NCBI GenBank assembly: GCA_029940535.1
Contig: JAPYUM010000004.1
Coordinates: 24,296 to 88,295, forward strand
Length of the DNA stretch: 64,000 nt
Reading direction: 5' to 3'
From: Vicinamibacterales bacterium
Lineage (GTDB): Bacteria > Acidobacteriota > Vicinamibacteria > Vicinamibacterales > UBA8438
Shown one piece after another: positions 1-10,078 of the stretch (positions are counted from its first letter, which is position 1; every line of letters starts with the position of its first letter). A model generated the notes under the pieces. The model made no database searches. It saw only the letters and a list, made by a program, of their open reading frames with translations, and was not told where the DNA came from. The translations under genes were made by a program, and so were the position numbers.

Positions 1-900
1 AACGCCGTGTCCGAACCCCCGGCCGGTGAACTCGAAACCGTCCTGGGAGGTCTCGACCCCAAAGAACGTGCTGCGGAAGGCACGCGCACCCAGTTGCTGG
101 GTGATGACGGCGCGGAATTGGGTGGCCCGCACGATTCGGCGCTCGTGGCCGCGAATCTCTATCAGCGTGGCTCGCCCCGTCACATCCCGCTGCGTGATGG
201 ACACGTCGTCCAGCCGTCCACCCACCGCGGTCTCGGCATCCGTGTTCAGCATGCGTCGAAGATGGTCGCGCCCCAGGGCGAGACGCCAGTGGTTGCGTGC
301 CTCGGTGACGCAGAAGGCGTCCGGCACCCCCGCGAGGTAGTCGGGGGCCGGCCCGCCCCAGACCGCCGTGGCCGAGCTCGTATGTCCGCCGCAATCCGCG
401 TGGAACAGCGCCTGAATCGGGCCGCTTCCGCTGGTGATGATCACACCGCGGGTGTCGGCGACGGCGTCCGCGACCACGCGCGCCACGGCCGCACCCTGGG
501 TGGCGGCCGGTACGTAGACCTGGCAGTGAGTCGATGAGCAGAGGTCGAACCCCTCGCTCCGGTGTCGACCACGATTCGCCAAGGCATACGTCCGGGCCAG
601 GATCGCCTGTAGGCGAGCCAGCGGTCCGCCCACGGCGTCATTCGTGCTGATCGGCATCTCGGCCGGCACCGATCCGCGGACGTACTCCTCCAGCGACACC
701 CTCCGCACCGTCCGGTCAACGCCGGTGCCCACCTCGACCCGCAGGGTCACCGCGTGGTCCGACGGTGGCGCCGGCGCCGGAGGCGGCGGCGCCACGCGCG
801 ATACGCAGCGCGCGGTGACAACGGCGAGGAGGAGGATCGGAAGGATGCGTGCGAGGCGGAGCCGTCGGGCGCAATGAGGCGCGGTCTCGAGACGTGTCAT
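1..900 (-). CDS. SpoIID/LytB-domain protein, 3' end truncated by window edge
   Basis: Reverse-strand reading from ATG at 900 is open to base 1 (missed by the ORF track because it has no stop in the window): MTRLETAPHCARRLRLARILPILLLAVVTA...LEEYVRGSVPAEMP...ALFHADCGGHTS...FEFTGRGFGHGV; the GRGFGHGV and EYVRGSVPAEM motifs are typical of SpoIID. Confidence 0.85.
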   Translation of the reverse strand, partial: MTRLETAPHCARRLRLARILPILLLAVVTARCVSRVAPPPPAPAPPSDHAVTLRVEVGTGVDRTVRRVSLEEYVRGSVPAEMPISTNDAVGGPLARLQAILARTYALANRGRHRSEGFDLCSSTHCQVYVPAATQGAAVARVVADAVADTRGVIITSGSGPIQALFHADCGGHTSSATAVWGGPAPDYLAGVPDAFCVTEARNHWRLALGRDHLRRMLNTDAETAVGGRLDDVSITQRDVTGRATLIEIRGHERRIVRATQFRAVITQQLGARAFRSTFFGVETSQDGFEFTGRGFGHGV

Positions 901-961
901 GACAACGGTCTTATCGGACGGATGATGAGTGGGATGCACGCAGTTGCCCAGAACCGCATAT

Positions 962-990
962 TTGACGCGATTCCCGGCTGATCGTACGAT
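962..990 (+). promoter_or_regulatory. Putative sigma70-type promoter upstream of pckA
   Basis: TTGACG (962-967), 17-nt spacer, TACGAT (985-990). Confidence 0.5.
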
Positions 991-1057
991 GTGCCGCCAT
1001 ATTTTGTTAAGCGCATCCCTCTTTGTATAGACCTAGCGGGTACCAACGGAGTGACAC

Positions 1058-2647
1058 GTGACAGCGGATCAGCGTCTTGAGGCAGTTGGCATCGTAGACC
1101 CAGCGTCAGTATTTTGGAATCTGTCCACCGCCGCGCTGTACGAGGAGGCCATAGCGCGCCGCGAAGGGACGGTGGTGGCCGGCGGCCCGATCGTGTGTCG
1201 CACTGGCCAGCACACGGGACGGTCTCCGAATGACCGATTTCTGGTCGAGGAACCGACGAGCGCAGGGAACATCGACTGGGGCACCGTGAACCGTCCGATG
1301 TCGGGCGACTGTTTCGACGCAGTGCATCGGCTGATCGGGGAGCACCTACGGGACAAAGATCTCTTCGTCCAGGACTGTTACACCGGCGCTGACCCGTCGT
1401 TCCGGCTTCCGGTACGGGTGGTCACGGAACGTGCCTGGCACAGTCTGTTCGCGCGTCACATGTTCATCACGGAAGTGGACCGCTCCAGGCTGAACGATTT
1501 CCAGCCGGAGTTCACGGTGATCGACGCCGCGACGTGTCGCGCCGATCCCGCGGTGCACGGCACCAACTCGGACGTGTTCATTCTGCTGAACCTCGCCAAG
1601 AAACTGGTGTTGATTGGCGGGACCGCGTATGCCGGAGAGATCAAGAAGTCGATCTTCACGGTCATGAACTATCTGCTCCCTTTGCGCCGCGTCATGCCGA
1701 TGCACTGTTCGGCCAACGTTGGCGGGGACGGCGATGTCGCGCTGTTCTTTGGGTTGTCAGGCACCGGCAAGACCACCTTGTCGAGCGACCCGGCCCGTCA
1801 TCTCATCGGCGACGACGAGCATGGTTGGAGCGATAAGGGTGTGTTCAACTTCGAGGGCGGCTGCTACGCGAAGATGATCAAGTTGTCGGCGGAAGCCGAG
1901 CCGCAGATCTATGCGACGACCGGTCAGTTCGGGACCGTGCTCGAGAACGTGACCGTCGACCCCGTGACCCGCCAACTCGATTTCGACGATGCCTCGGTCA
2001 CCGAGAACACCCGCGGCGCTTACCCGCTCTCGGCCATTGACGGCGTGGTCCGGTCGGGCCAGGCCGGGCACCCGCGGAACGTCATCATGCTGACCGCTGA
2101 CGCGTTCGGGGTGTTGCCGCCAATCGCTCGACTCTCGCCGGCCGCCGCGATGTATCACTTCCTGTCTGGGTACACCGCCAAGGTGGCCGGTACCGAGCGA
2201 GGAGTTACGGAGCCCACGGCCACGTTCAGTACGTGTTTCGGCGCCCCGTTCATGGTGTGGGCGCCCACGACCTACTCGGCGTTGCTGGGAGCGCGTTTGG
2301 CCGCCCACGGGTCGACCACGTGGCTCGTCAATACCGGCTGGACCGGCGGCGCGTTCGGCACGGGGCACCGGATGCCGATCGCCCACACCCGCGCCCTGAT
2401 TACCGCGGCCCTGGCCGGTGATCTGGACGACGTGGCGTGCGAGACGGACCCGGTGTTCAACATCGACGTGCCGCTCAGCTGTCCGGGAGTGCCGTCCGAG
2501 GTCTTGCGGCCGCGGCAGACGTGGGCGAATCCGGCGGACTATGACGAGCAGGCCGGGAAGCTGGCCGCGATGTTCAGGAAGAACTTCGAGTCGTTCGCCA
2601 AGTCCGCCGAGGCCGAGGTCCTGGCGGCCGGTCCTCGCGCGACCTAA
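1058..2647 (+). CDS. pckA: Phosphoenolpyruvate carboxykinase (ATP)
   Basis: 529 aa; GLSGTGKTTLSSDP P-loop and GDDEHGWSDKGVFNFEGGCYAK motifs. Confidence 0.96.
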   Translation: MTADQRLEAVGIVDPASVFWNLSTAALYEEAIARREGTVVAGGPIVCRTGQHTGRSPNDRFLVEEPTSAGNIDWGTVNRPMSGDCFDAVHRLIGEHLRDKDLFVQDCYTGADPSFRLPVRVVTERAWHSLFARHMFITEVDRSRLNDFQPEFTVIDAATCRADPAVHGTNSDVFILLNLAKKLVLIGGTAYAGEIKKSIFTVMNYLLPLRRVMPMHCSANVGGDGDVALFFGLSGTGKTTLSSDPARHLIGDDEHGWSDKGVFNFEGGCYAKMIKLSAEAEPQIYATTGQFGTVLENVTVDPVTRQLDFDDASVTENTRGAYPLSAIDGVVRSGQAGHPRNVIMLTADAFGVLPPIARLSPAAAMYHFLSGYTAKVAGTERGVTEPTATFSTCFGAPFMVWAPTTYSALLGARLAAHGSTTWLVNTGWTGGAFGTGHRMPIAHTRALITAALAGDLDDVACETDPVFNIDVPLSCPGVPSEVLRPRQTWANPADYDEQAGKLAAMFRKNFESFAKSAEAEVLAAGPRAT

Positions 2648-2652
2648 CCGGT

Positions 2653-4116
2653 ATGACGAGTACCACGGTGTTCGAACCGGTCATCGGGCTCGAAATTCAC
2701 GCGCAGCTACGAACCGAGACGAAAATCTTCTGCGGGTGTGCCACCGCGTTCGGGGCGGCCCCGAACGCGCACGTGTGCCCCGTGTGTCTCGGGTTTCCGG
2801 GCGCGCTCCCGGTACTGAATCGTCAGGTCGTCGAACTGGCGATGCGAGTCGGACTGGCGCTGGGGTGCACCATCCAGACGCGCTCGATTTTTGCGCGCAA
2901 GAACTACTTCTATCCCGACTTGCCGAAGGGATATCAGATCTCCCAGTACGAGCACCCCATCGCCACCGACGGTGTCCTGAACTATGAGGCGGATGACGGA
3001 CCGCACTCGGTCCGAATCCTTCGCGTCCATCTAGAAGAGGACGCGGGGAAGTCGCTCCATGTTGGCACCAGCGGGGGGGACGGGCATAGCCACCTCGATT
3101 TCAACCGTAGCGGGGTGCCGCTCGTCGAGATCGTCACGCATCCGGACTTGCGTTCTGCGGCCGACGCATCAGATAGTTTCGCCCGGTTGCGGGCGATGCT
3201 GCTGGCCGTCGGCGCCAATGACGGCAGTATGGAGGAGGGGAGTCTGCGCTGCGACGCCAACGTGTCGATCCGTCCGGTTGGTCAGTCGAAGCTCGGGGTC
3301 AAGGTCGAGGTTAAGAACGTGAACTCCTTTCGCTTCCTGGCGCGTGCGATCGAGCACGAGGTGACCAGACAGACGGCGCGGTGCGTCGCCGGTGACCGGG
3401 TCGTCCAGGAGTCCCGCCAGTGGGATGAAGCGCGGGGCCGTACGGTGTCAATGCGAAGCAAGGAAGAGGCCCATGACTACCGCTATTTTCCGGAGCCGGA
3501 CCTGCCCCCGGTAGACGTGACCGACGAGTGGATCGCCGAGGTTCGTGAAAGTTTGCCAGAGCTTCCCGAGGCCAGAAAACAGCGGCTGATCCGAGACTAT
3601 GCGTTGTCGTCGTCGGACGCGGGACAGATCGCCGAGACGGCGTCCTTGACGCGGTTCTTTGAAGCGACCGCCGCCGTGGCCACCAATGCGCGGGCCGCCG
3701 CCAACTGGGTCACCGGGGAAGTGACCAGACGACTGAAGCAGGACGGTGGGGCCGTCGACGCCGTCGCCGTGACACCTGACGCGCTCGGTCGTCTCCTGCT
3801 CCTGGTCGACACCGGACGGGTGAGCGCCAGCGCCGCGAAGGACGTGTTCGAGTTGATGTACGGATCCGGCCGTGAGGCGGAGGAGATCGTCCTGACGGAG
3901 GGATTGTCCCAGATTGGCGACGAGGCTGAACTGCAAGAGATTGTGGCAGGGGTGATTGCCGAGCACGCGGATGCCGTCGGGCGTTTCCGCGCCGGCCACG
4001 AAGGGACACTCGGGTTTCTGGTGGGACAGGTCATGCGAGCCACCCGCGGCCGCGCCAACCCCACGCTGGTCAACGAGTTACTGCGACGCAGACTCGCGGA
4101 CGGGAGCGGGGAGTGA
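2653..4116 (+). CDS. gatB: Aspartyl/glutamyl-tRNA(Asn/Gln) amidotransferase subunit B
   Basis: 487 aa; FEPVIGLEIHAQLRTETKIFCGC, GLPGALPVLN-like and DFNRSGVPLVEIVTHPD motifs. Confidence 0.97.
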   Translation: MTSTTVFEPVIGLEIHAQLRTETKIFCGCATAFGAAPNAHVCPVCLGFPGALPVLNRQVVELAMRVGLALGCTIQTRSIFARKNYFYPDLPKGYQISQYEHPIATDGVLNYEADDGPHSVRILRVHLEEDAGKSLHVGTSGGDGHSHLDFNRSGVPLVEIVTHPDLRSAADASDSFARLRAMLLAVGANDGSMEEGSLRCDANVSIRPVGQSKLGVKVEVKNVNSFRFLARAIEHEVTRQTARCVAGDRVVQESRQWDEARGRTVSMRSKEEAHDYRYFPEPDLPPVDVTDEWIAEVRESLPELPEARKQRLIRDYALSSSDAGQIAETASLTRFFEATAAVATNARAAANWVTGEVTRRLKQDGGAVDAVAVTPDALGRLLLLVDTGRVSASAAKDVFELMYGSGREAEEIVLTEGLSQIGDEAELQEIVAGVIAEHADAVGRFRAGHEGTLGFLVGQVMRATRGRANPTLVNELLRRRLADGSGE

Positions 4117-4151
4117 CGACGGCCTGCATGCTACAATGAGTCTATCTAGCT

Positions 4152-5075
4152 GTGATTGAGGCTCTCCACCTTTCCAAGGCGTGCCGTCTTGGCGTTCACG
4201 CGCTTCACGACCTGTCTCTCTCCGTAGGGACAGGTGAGTTCGTGTTCTTGACCGGCCCCAGTGGAGCGGGCAAGTCGACCCTCCTACGTCTCTTGTTATG
4301 TCAGGAACGGCCGACCGAGGGTCGACTGGTGGTGGACGGTGAAGACCTGTCTCAGATGGGCGCGGGAGAGACACAGGCGTATCGTCGCTAGGTCGGATTC
4401 GTGTTTCAGGATTTCAAGCTGATCGACCGTATGACCGTGGTCGAAAACGCGGCCTTCGTGCTTCGGGTGATGGGCGCGGACGAGACGGTGCAGCAACGGC
4501 GTGCCGAGCAGGCCCTCAAGTGGGTCGGTCTCGAGGATCGACTCGATGCGTACCCGTCGGAATTGTCAGCGGGAGAGCAACAGCGGGTTGCCGTCGCACG
4601 GGCTCTCATCAACCGCCCGATGATGGTCCTGGCCGACGAACCGACCGGCAATCTGGACCCCGATCTCGCGCTGGAGATCATGAACCTGTTCCGTGAGATC
4701 AACGCCGCCGGCACCACGGTACTGGTTGCCACCCATGATCGAGAGTTGATTCGTCAGGTGGGCTGTCGGGCCATCTTGCTCGAGCAGGGAGTGCTCACGG
4801 AGGAGACGCCGGCCGTCGGGCACGTGGCGCCATCGGAGGCGTTCGGTCTCGAGATCGATGCCGACGAGGTCACCGGGGACGACGCGAACATCGCTGAGCC
4901 CGAGCCGTTCCAGTCCGTCGCCAGCGGTGGGACACCGACTGCAGAGTCGGACAAGCTGGCGCCAAGCGACATCTTTGCCGAGTTGGACGCGGCCTTGGCC
5001 GGGAGCGAGCCGGCGGGGCACGTGGAGGCGGACGATCTTACTGACGACGAGGTTCGTCGAGACGACACAGGGTGA
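4152..5075 (+). pseudogene. ftsE: Cell-division ATP-binding protein FtsE interrupted by an in-frame TAG (4389-4391)
   Basis: ORFs 4152-4391 and 4401-5075 share a frame; together [48 protein letters not shown]...YRR*VGFVFQDFKLIDRMTVVENAAF...LSAGEQQRVAVARALINRPMMVLADEPTGNLD. ftsX follows directly. Confidence 0.85.
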
Positions 5076-5111
5076 GCGGTGTGAGCACTTCGGTATAGCT
5101 TCGAAGAAGCG

Positions 5112-5966
5112 GTGGTGAGTTTGTGGCGTCGGCGACGGTCCAGTGCGCTGTCGGTCGCCACCATCACGGCCGCGATCCTTGTGTTCGGGATCCTGTTGAC
5201 GGCGAGCTGGAATCTGGACGGCTTGCTGGCGGAATGGGCCGCGTCGGCTGAGATGTCGGTGTATCTCGGCGACGACGTGACACCGGAGGCACGGGCGACC
5301 GTCGAACAGATGCTCCGCGACAGCGATCTGGTCACCGCGTTCGAATTCGTGTCGAAAGAGGAAGCGTTGGCACGGTTCACCCGCGACTTCGCCGACCTTG
5401 CCGCGGTCGCCGAGCAAGGTGCGGGGAATCCGATCCCCGCCTCGTTCGAGGCGCGGGTACCGCCGACGTCGGGCGATTCGGCCGCGGTGGGTCAACTCGC
5501 GGCCAGACTTGAGGCGGTGGCTGGCGTCGATGACGTCTGGTTGGACCAGCGGTGGATCCAACGTCTGACCACGGCCGTCATGGTTGTCCGCGGCGTCGGC
5601 CTCGTGTTCGTGTGCGTATTGGTCATGGCTGCCGCGTTGACGGTAGCGAACGTTGTCCGGCTTGCGTGCGTGGCGCGCAGTGACGAGATCGAGATCATGC
5701 GACTGGTTGGCGCGCCGCTGGCGTATGTGCGGGGTCCGTTCGTGCTCGAGGGGGTTCTGCAGGGCGGGGTGGGGGCGTCCGTAGCGCTCGCGCTCCTAGC
5801 CGCCGGCCTCTTCGCCGGGGAATCGCTGTACGGTGACGTCGTGAGGCAAGTGCTTGGGGCGGACGTGATGATCTTCCTGCCGCCGGCGTTGGGGGCGCTG
5901 CTTGTCTTCGGTGGGATGGCGGTCGGGTGCGTAGGGGGGGCTGGTCGCGTCGCTGAGTACCCGTGA
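5112..5966 (+). CDS. ftsX: Cell-division permease FtsX
   Basis: 284 aa; TM segments and FtsX extracellular domain pattern (MSVYLGDDVTPEARATVEQMLRDSD... FVSKEEALARF); adjacent to ftsE. Confidence 0.9.
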   Translation: MVSLWRRRRSSALSVATITAAILVFGILLTASWNLDGLLAEWAASAEMSVYLGDDVTPEARATVEQMLRDSDLVTAFEFVSKEEALARFTRDFADLAAVAEQGAGNPIPASFEARVPPTSGDSAAVGQLAARLEAVAGVDDVWLDQRWIQRLTTAVMVVRGVGLVFVCVLVMAAALTVANVVRLACVARSDEIEIMRLVGAPLAYVRGPFVLEGVLQGGVGASVALALLAAGLFAGESLYGDVVRQVLGADVMIFLPPALGALLVFGGMAVGCVGGAGRVAEYP

Positions 5967-6016
5967 GACCCCAACGAGTGAATGACATGCGCGCGGCCGC
6001 TGGCGGTCGGTGCGCG

Positions 6017-6046
6017 TTGACAGCGGCGAAACCACCCGCATAAACT
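6017..6046 (+). promoter_or_regulatory. Putative sigma70-type promoter
   Basis: TTGACA (6017-6022), 18-nt spacer, TAAACT (6041-6046). Confidence 0.4.
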
Positions 6047-6063
6047 GGGTGCTCCTAACGCAC

Positions 6064-6384
6064 ATGTCGCGGACAGTTTGCCCCTTCTCTCGTTTGTTGG
6101 TCGATGCGCGCCCGTCCCGGGTCCCGACAGCGGGCACCATACGCACGAATTTCTACCGGGAAGAGTTCCTCAAGCACCAGGAGTGCCTGCACCAGCAGCG
6201 AGATGCTTACTCGGAGTGCACCATCACGGAGATGGAGACGGCTCTTCGTCGCGTGATGGCTCGAGTCGATGAGTTGTGCGCGCAAGGCCACGCCGATGTC
6301 GACCTGGTGGTGAGCCGTCTGCTCCAGACATTCGACGGCGTGACGAAGTTGTCCGCCTGGTCAGACCCGTCACGCATCCACTGA
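6064..6384 (+). CDS. Hypothetical protein
   Basis: Open frame inside ORF 6010-6384; start moved to ATG 6064 downstream of the putative promoter; no family recognised. Confidence 0.4.
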   Translation: MSRTVCPFSRLLVDARPSRVPTAGTIRTNFYREEFLKHQECLHQQRDAYSECTITEMETALRRVMARVDELCAQGHADVDLVVSRLLQTFDGVTKLSAWSDPSRIH

Positions 6385-6388
6385 GTAT

Positions 6389-7765
6389 TTGCTCTCACGA
6401 GTCTTCCACACCCTGTCCTTCCACCATCGGCCGCTCGCGCTTCTTCGTCAACACACTGTTGAGATCGTTCGTGCCGCGCTCGAGGCGGTGTCGCCGGTTC
6501 GGCTGATGCGCTTCGCGCTCGAGGAACGGTGGGTGCGGGACGCCGTGACCGATGCGCCGATCGCCGTGATTGCCGCCGGGAAAGCGTCCGAAGGCATGGT
6601 GCGTGGACTCCTGGAGGCGCCCGGCGTGCGAATCGCTCGAGGGGTTGCGGTTGGCCCCGGGGCATCCACGACCGGGCCTGGGCCGTTCACCTGGTATGCG
6701 GCTGGCCACCCCGTGCCGAATGCCGGGAGCATCGCCGCTGGACGGGCGGTCCTGCGGTGCGCGGCGCAGACGGGTCCGTTGGAACGGCTGTTGGTGCTCC
6801 TGTCCGGCGGGGCCTCTGCCCTGATGGCGGCTCCGGTTGCCGGGCTGACGCTGGGGGAGAAAATCGAGGCGACACGGCTCCTTCTGAGCTCTGGCGTGCC
6901 GATCCATGAATTGAACTGCGTGCGAAAACATCTGTCGAACGTGAAGGGTGGCCGCGTGGCGCTGGCCGCCAAGGGTCCCATACTGACGCTGGCCATCTCT
7001 GACGTGGTCTCGCCGCTGGAAGACGACCCGAGCGTTATCGGGTCGGGACCCACCGTGCCTGATCGGACGACCTATGCCGAGGCGCTGGCAGTCGCCACCG
7101 GGCCGACGATTGTCGGTCGGATGCCGGCCGCGGTTGTCGAGGTGCTGGAGCGTGGCTGTGCTGGCATGCTCGACGAGACACTGAAGGCGGGCGACGCGCG
7201 TGCAGAGGCCACGGACTATCGCGTGATCGGCAACCGCCGCCAGGCGATGGCGGGGGCGCTGACGGCGGCTCGAGGGCTGGGATACGCGGCCGCGTCACTT
7301 GACACGCCGGTCACCGGCGAGGCTCGGGTGACGGGCCCGCGTCACGTCGAGCGGTTGCTCGGTCTGTGTCACAAATTGCAGCACGAGCACGAGGGGGCCG
7401 CCTGTGCCGTATCGTCTGGGGAAACGACCGTGACGTTGACCGGCGGCGGCCGAGGTGGTCGCAATCAAGAAATGGCGTTGGCGGCCGCATCGCTGTTGAA
7501 GGACCATCCCGGCACTGTGTTCGCGAGCGTCGGAACCGACGGTGTGGATGGGCCGACCGACGCCGCCGGGGCAGTGGTCGACACCACCACGATGGCACGG
7601 GCCAGCGGTGTCGGCCTGGCCGCCCCGAGTCGCTATCTTGCGACCAACGACTCGTATCGATTTTTCGACCCGCTGGGCGACTTGATCAAGACCGGACCCA
7701 GTGGCACAAACGTAGGAGACTTGCAGATCGTGCTAACAACCGGGACCGAGGGCCACACGTTGTGA
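6389..7765 (+). CDS. Glycerate kinase (MOFRL family)
   Basis: 458 aa; VLLSGGASALM, ELNCVRKHLSNVKGGR, SDVVSPLEDDPSVIGSGPTVPD, GGRGGRNQEMALAAA, GTDGVDGPTDAAGA motifs. Confidence 0.93.
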   Translation: MLSRVFHTLSFHHRPLALLRQHTVEIVRAALEAVSPVRLMRFALEERWVRDAVTDAPIAVIAAGKASEGMVRGLLEAPGVRIARGVAVGPGASTTGPGPFTWYAAGHPVPNAGSIAAGRAVLRCAAQTGPLERLLVLLSGGASALMAAPVAGLTLGEKIEATRLLLSSGVPIHELNCVRKHLSNVKGGRVALAAKGPILTLAISDVVSPLEDDPSVIGSGPTVPDRTTYAEALAVATGPTIVGRMPAAVVEVLERGCAGMLDETLKAGDARAEATDYRVIGNRRQAMAGALTAARGLGYAAASLDTPVTGEARVTGPRHVERLLGLCHKLQHEHEGAACAVSSGETTVTLTGGGRGGRNQEMALAAASLLKDHPGTVFASVGTDGVDGPTDAAGAVVDTTTMARASGVGLAAPSRYLATNDSYRFFDPLGDLIKTGPSGTNVGDLQIVLTTGTEGHTL

Positions 7766-10032
7766 GCGGGCACGAGCGTGGAGCGACGGCGTGGCCGGCC
7801 GAGACGGTGCTGGATCGGATTCGCGAGCGCGTGGGTCACCCCGCCACCATGCGGGAGATCGTTCGCGTGCTGGACATTTCGCCGGATGAACGGTCTCGGT
7901 TTCGTCGTCGGATTCGGCAACTCGTCGAGACAGGCGAGATGATTCGCATCCGGGGCAACCGCTATGGCGTCGCCGACCGGATGAATCTCGTGGTGGGTCG
8001 CCTGCAGGTCAATCCCCGGGGGTTCGGTTTCGTGACGCCGGAGCATCACGTGGAGCGAACCGGTGAGGATATTTACGTGGCGGGGGTCAATTTGCATCAC
8101 GCGTTGCACGGCGACCGGGTGGCGGTGCGCATCGAGCGATCCGACGGCCGCTCGGAGGGGCGTATCGTGCGCGTGCTCGAGCGTGCCCACCACGATGTCG
8201 TGGGCCGGTATGACGTTGACGAGAGTGGCGTAGGTTTCGTCGCGCCGTTCGATCCACGGGTTGTCATGGACGTGCAGATTCCGGTCGGCGCGGCCGGCGA
8301 GGCTCGTTCTGACCAGATGGTGGTTGCGGAGATCGATCGGTGGCCCACGGGAACCCGCAACCCGGTCGGTCATGTCGTCGAGGTGCTGGGAGCCGTGGAC
8401 GATCCGGCGGTCGATACCGAGTTGATCGTCAGGAAGTATCACATTCCCGACCGGCATGACCCGACGGCGGTGGCCGAGGCGGAACGGTTGGGAGACGTGG
8501 TCGCGCGCGCCGATCGGCGCGGCCGAACCGACTTTCGGGAGATGGTCACGGTCACCATTGATGGAGAGACCGCCCGCGACTTTGACGACGCCATCACCCT
8601 CGAGCCATTGCCGGACGGCCATCACTGGTTGGGCGTGCACATCGCCGACGTGGCCCATTATGTGCGGGAAGGCAGCGCACTCGACCAGTGCGCGTATACG
8701 CGCGGCACCTCGGTCTACTTCCCGGAACGGGCACTGCACATGTTTCCGGCTCCGCTGGCGACCGGGCTGTGCAGTCTGAACCCCGGCGTTGACCGTCTCG
8801 TGCAGTCCGTTCTGATGGAGGTCGATCGGCGAGGCGCCGTCGTGCGGTTCGAACTCCACGACGGGGTGATTCGATCCGACGCACGGATGACCTATACGGC
8901 GGTTGACGCGATCCTGACCGAGCGAGACGCCGGGACCCGCAAGACGCACGCGGCACTGGTGCCACTCTTCGAAGCCATGGAGACCGTGTATCGGCGATTG
9001 CACGCGCGTCGTGTTCGCCGCGGGTCTATTGACTTTGACCTGAAGGCGACTCGTCTGGTGCTCGACGAGGCCGGACTGGTCGAGGACATCGTGGCCGCTG
9101 ATCGCAACGTGGCCCATCGCATCATCGAGGAGTTCATGCTCGTGGCGAACGAGACGGTGGCTGGGTATCTGCAAGACAGCGGTGCGCCGGCGTTGTTTCG
9201 GGTCCACCCGGTTCCGGACCCCATGAAGGTGGCTGAGTTCGACGCGTTTGCGAGCTCGCTGGGGTATGGGCTCGGCGTACCGGCTGAGCAGGTGCGACCG
9301 CGGCACTTCCAGCAGCTTCTGAAGCGTCTCCACGGACAGCCGGAGGAACGGCCGGTGGCGTTGCTGATGCTCCGAACGATGCAGAAGGCCCAGTACGACC
9401 CGATCAACGTCGGGCACTTCGGGCTGGCCTCAAAGACCTACACGCACTTCACGTCCCCCATTCGTCGATACCCCGACCTTGTCGTGCACCGCCTGCTCCG
9501 CGAGCGGCGTACACGTGAGCTGTCGCCCCAGCGGCAGGACGAGCTCAGAGATGAGCTGCCGGAGGTGGGACAACACACATCGGCGATGGAGCGCCGAGCC
9601 GAGGAAGCGGAACGCGAGATCATCCAGTGGAAGAAGGTCCGATTCATGACGGACAAGGTGGGTGACGAATTCACCGGCTACGTGACCGGCGTGACTGGGT
9701 TCGGGCTGTTTGTCGAGTTGATCGAGCATTTCGTAGAAGGTCTGGTTCACATTTCGAGCATGGCCGACGACTACTACCGCTTCTTGGACGCCGACCATGC
9801 CCTGTTCGGGGAGAACACCGGTAAGACCTACAAACTGGGCGACACGGTGGCGGTGCAGGTCGTTCGGGTCGACACGGCACGACGTCAGATCGATCTCGGA
9901 CTGGTGGAGATACTCGAGGCGGTTCGCGAGTCGGAGCGCAATCGAGGGCCGAGCCGGAGTCGGGTCGCCCCGCGGGGACAACCGCCCGGGGGCGTGCGAC
10001 GGGGAACTCGCCGACGCCGCACCCGCCGATAG
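7762..10032 (+). CDS. rnr: Ribonuclease R
   Basis: GTG 7762 overlaps the preceding stop; RNB motif DFDDAITLEPLPDGHHWLGVHIADVAHYV, catalytic domain and C-terminal S1 domain. The longer ORF start at 7366 is spurious. Confidence 0.95.
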   Translation: MSGHERGATAWPAETVLDRIRERVGHPATMREIVRVLDISPDERSRFRRRIRQLVETGEMIRIRGNRYGVADRMNLVVGRLQVNPRGFGFVTPEHHVERTGEDIYVAGVNLHHALHGDRVAVRIERSDGRSEGRIVRVLERAHHDVVGRYDVDESGVGFVAPFDPRVVMDVQIPVGAAGEARSDQMVVAEIDRWPTGTRNPVGHVVEVLGAVDDPAVDTELIVRKYHIPDRHDPTAVAEAERLGDVVARADRRGRTDFREMVTVTIDGETARDFDDAITLEPLPDGHHWLGVHIADVAHYVREGSALDQCAYTRGTSVYFPERALHMFPAPLATGLCSLNPGVDRLVQSVLMEVDRRGAVVRFELHDGVIRSDARMTYTAVDAILTERDAGTRKTHAALVPLFEAMETVYRRLHARRVRRGSIDFDLKATRLVLDEAGLVEDIVAADRNVAHRIIEEFMLVANETVAGYLQDSGAPALFRVHPVPDPMKVAEFDAFASSLGYGLGVPAEQVRPRHFQQLLKRLHGQPEERPVALLMLRTMQKAQYDPINVGHFGLASKTYTHFTSPIRRYPDLVVHRLLRERRTRELSPQRQDELRDELPEVGQHTSAMERRAEEAEREIIQWKKVRFMTDKVGDEFTGYVTGVTGFGLFVELIEHFVEGLVHISSMADDYYRFLDADHALFGENTGKTYKLGDTVAVQVVRVDTARRQIDLGLVEILEAVRESERNRGPSRSRVAPRGQPPGGVRRGTRRRRTRR

Positions 10033-10078
10033 TGCCCATGTTTCACCGCGACGGTAGAGAACTGGCGAGGGACACAGC

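Noticed and set aside
4389-4391. Pyrrolysine at the ftsE TAG
   Set aside because: No pyl genes seen, TAG is used as a normal stop by many genes here (for example rnr and ilvA), and Pyl in an ABC ATPase is not expected.
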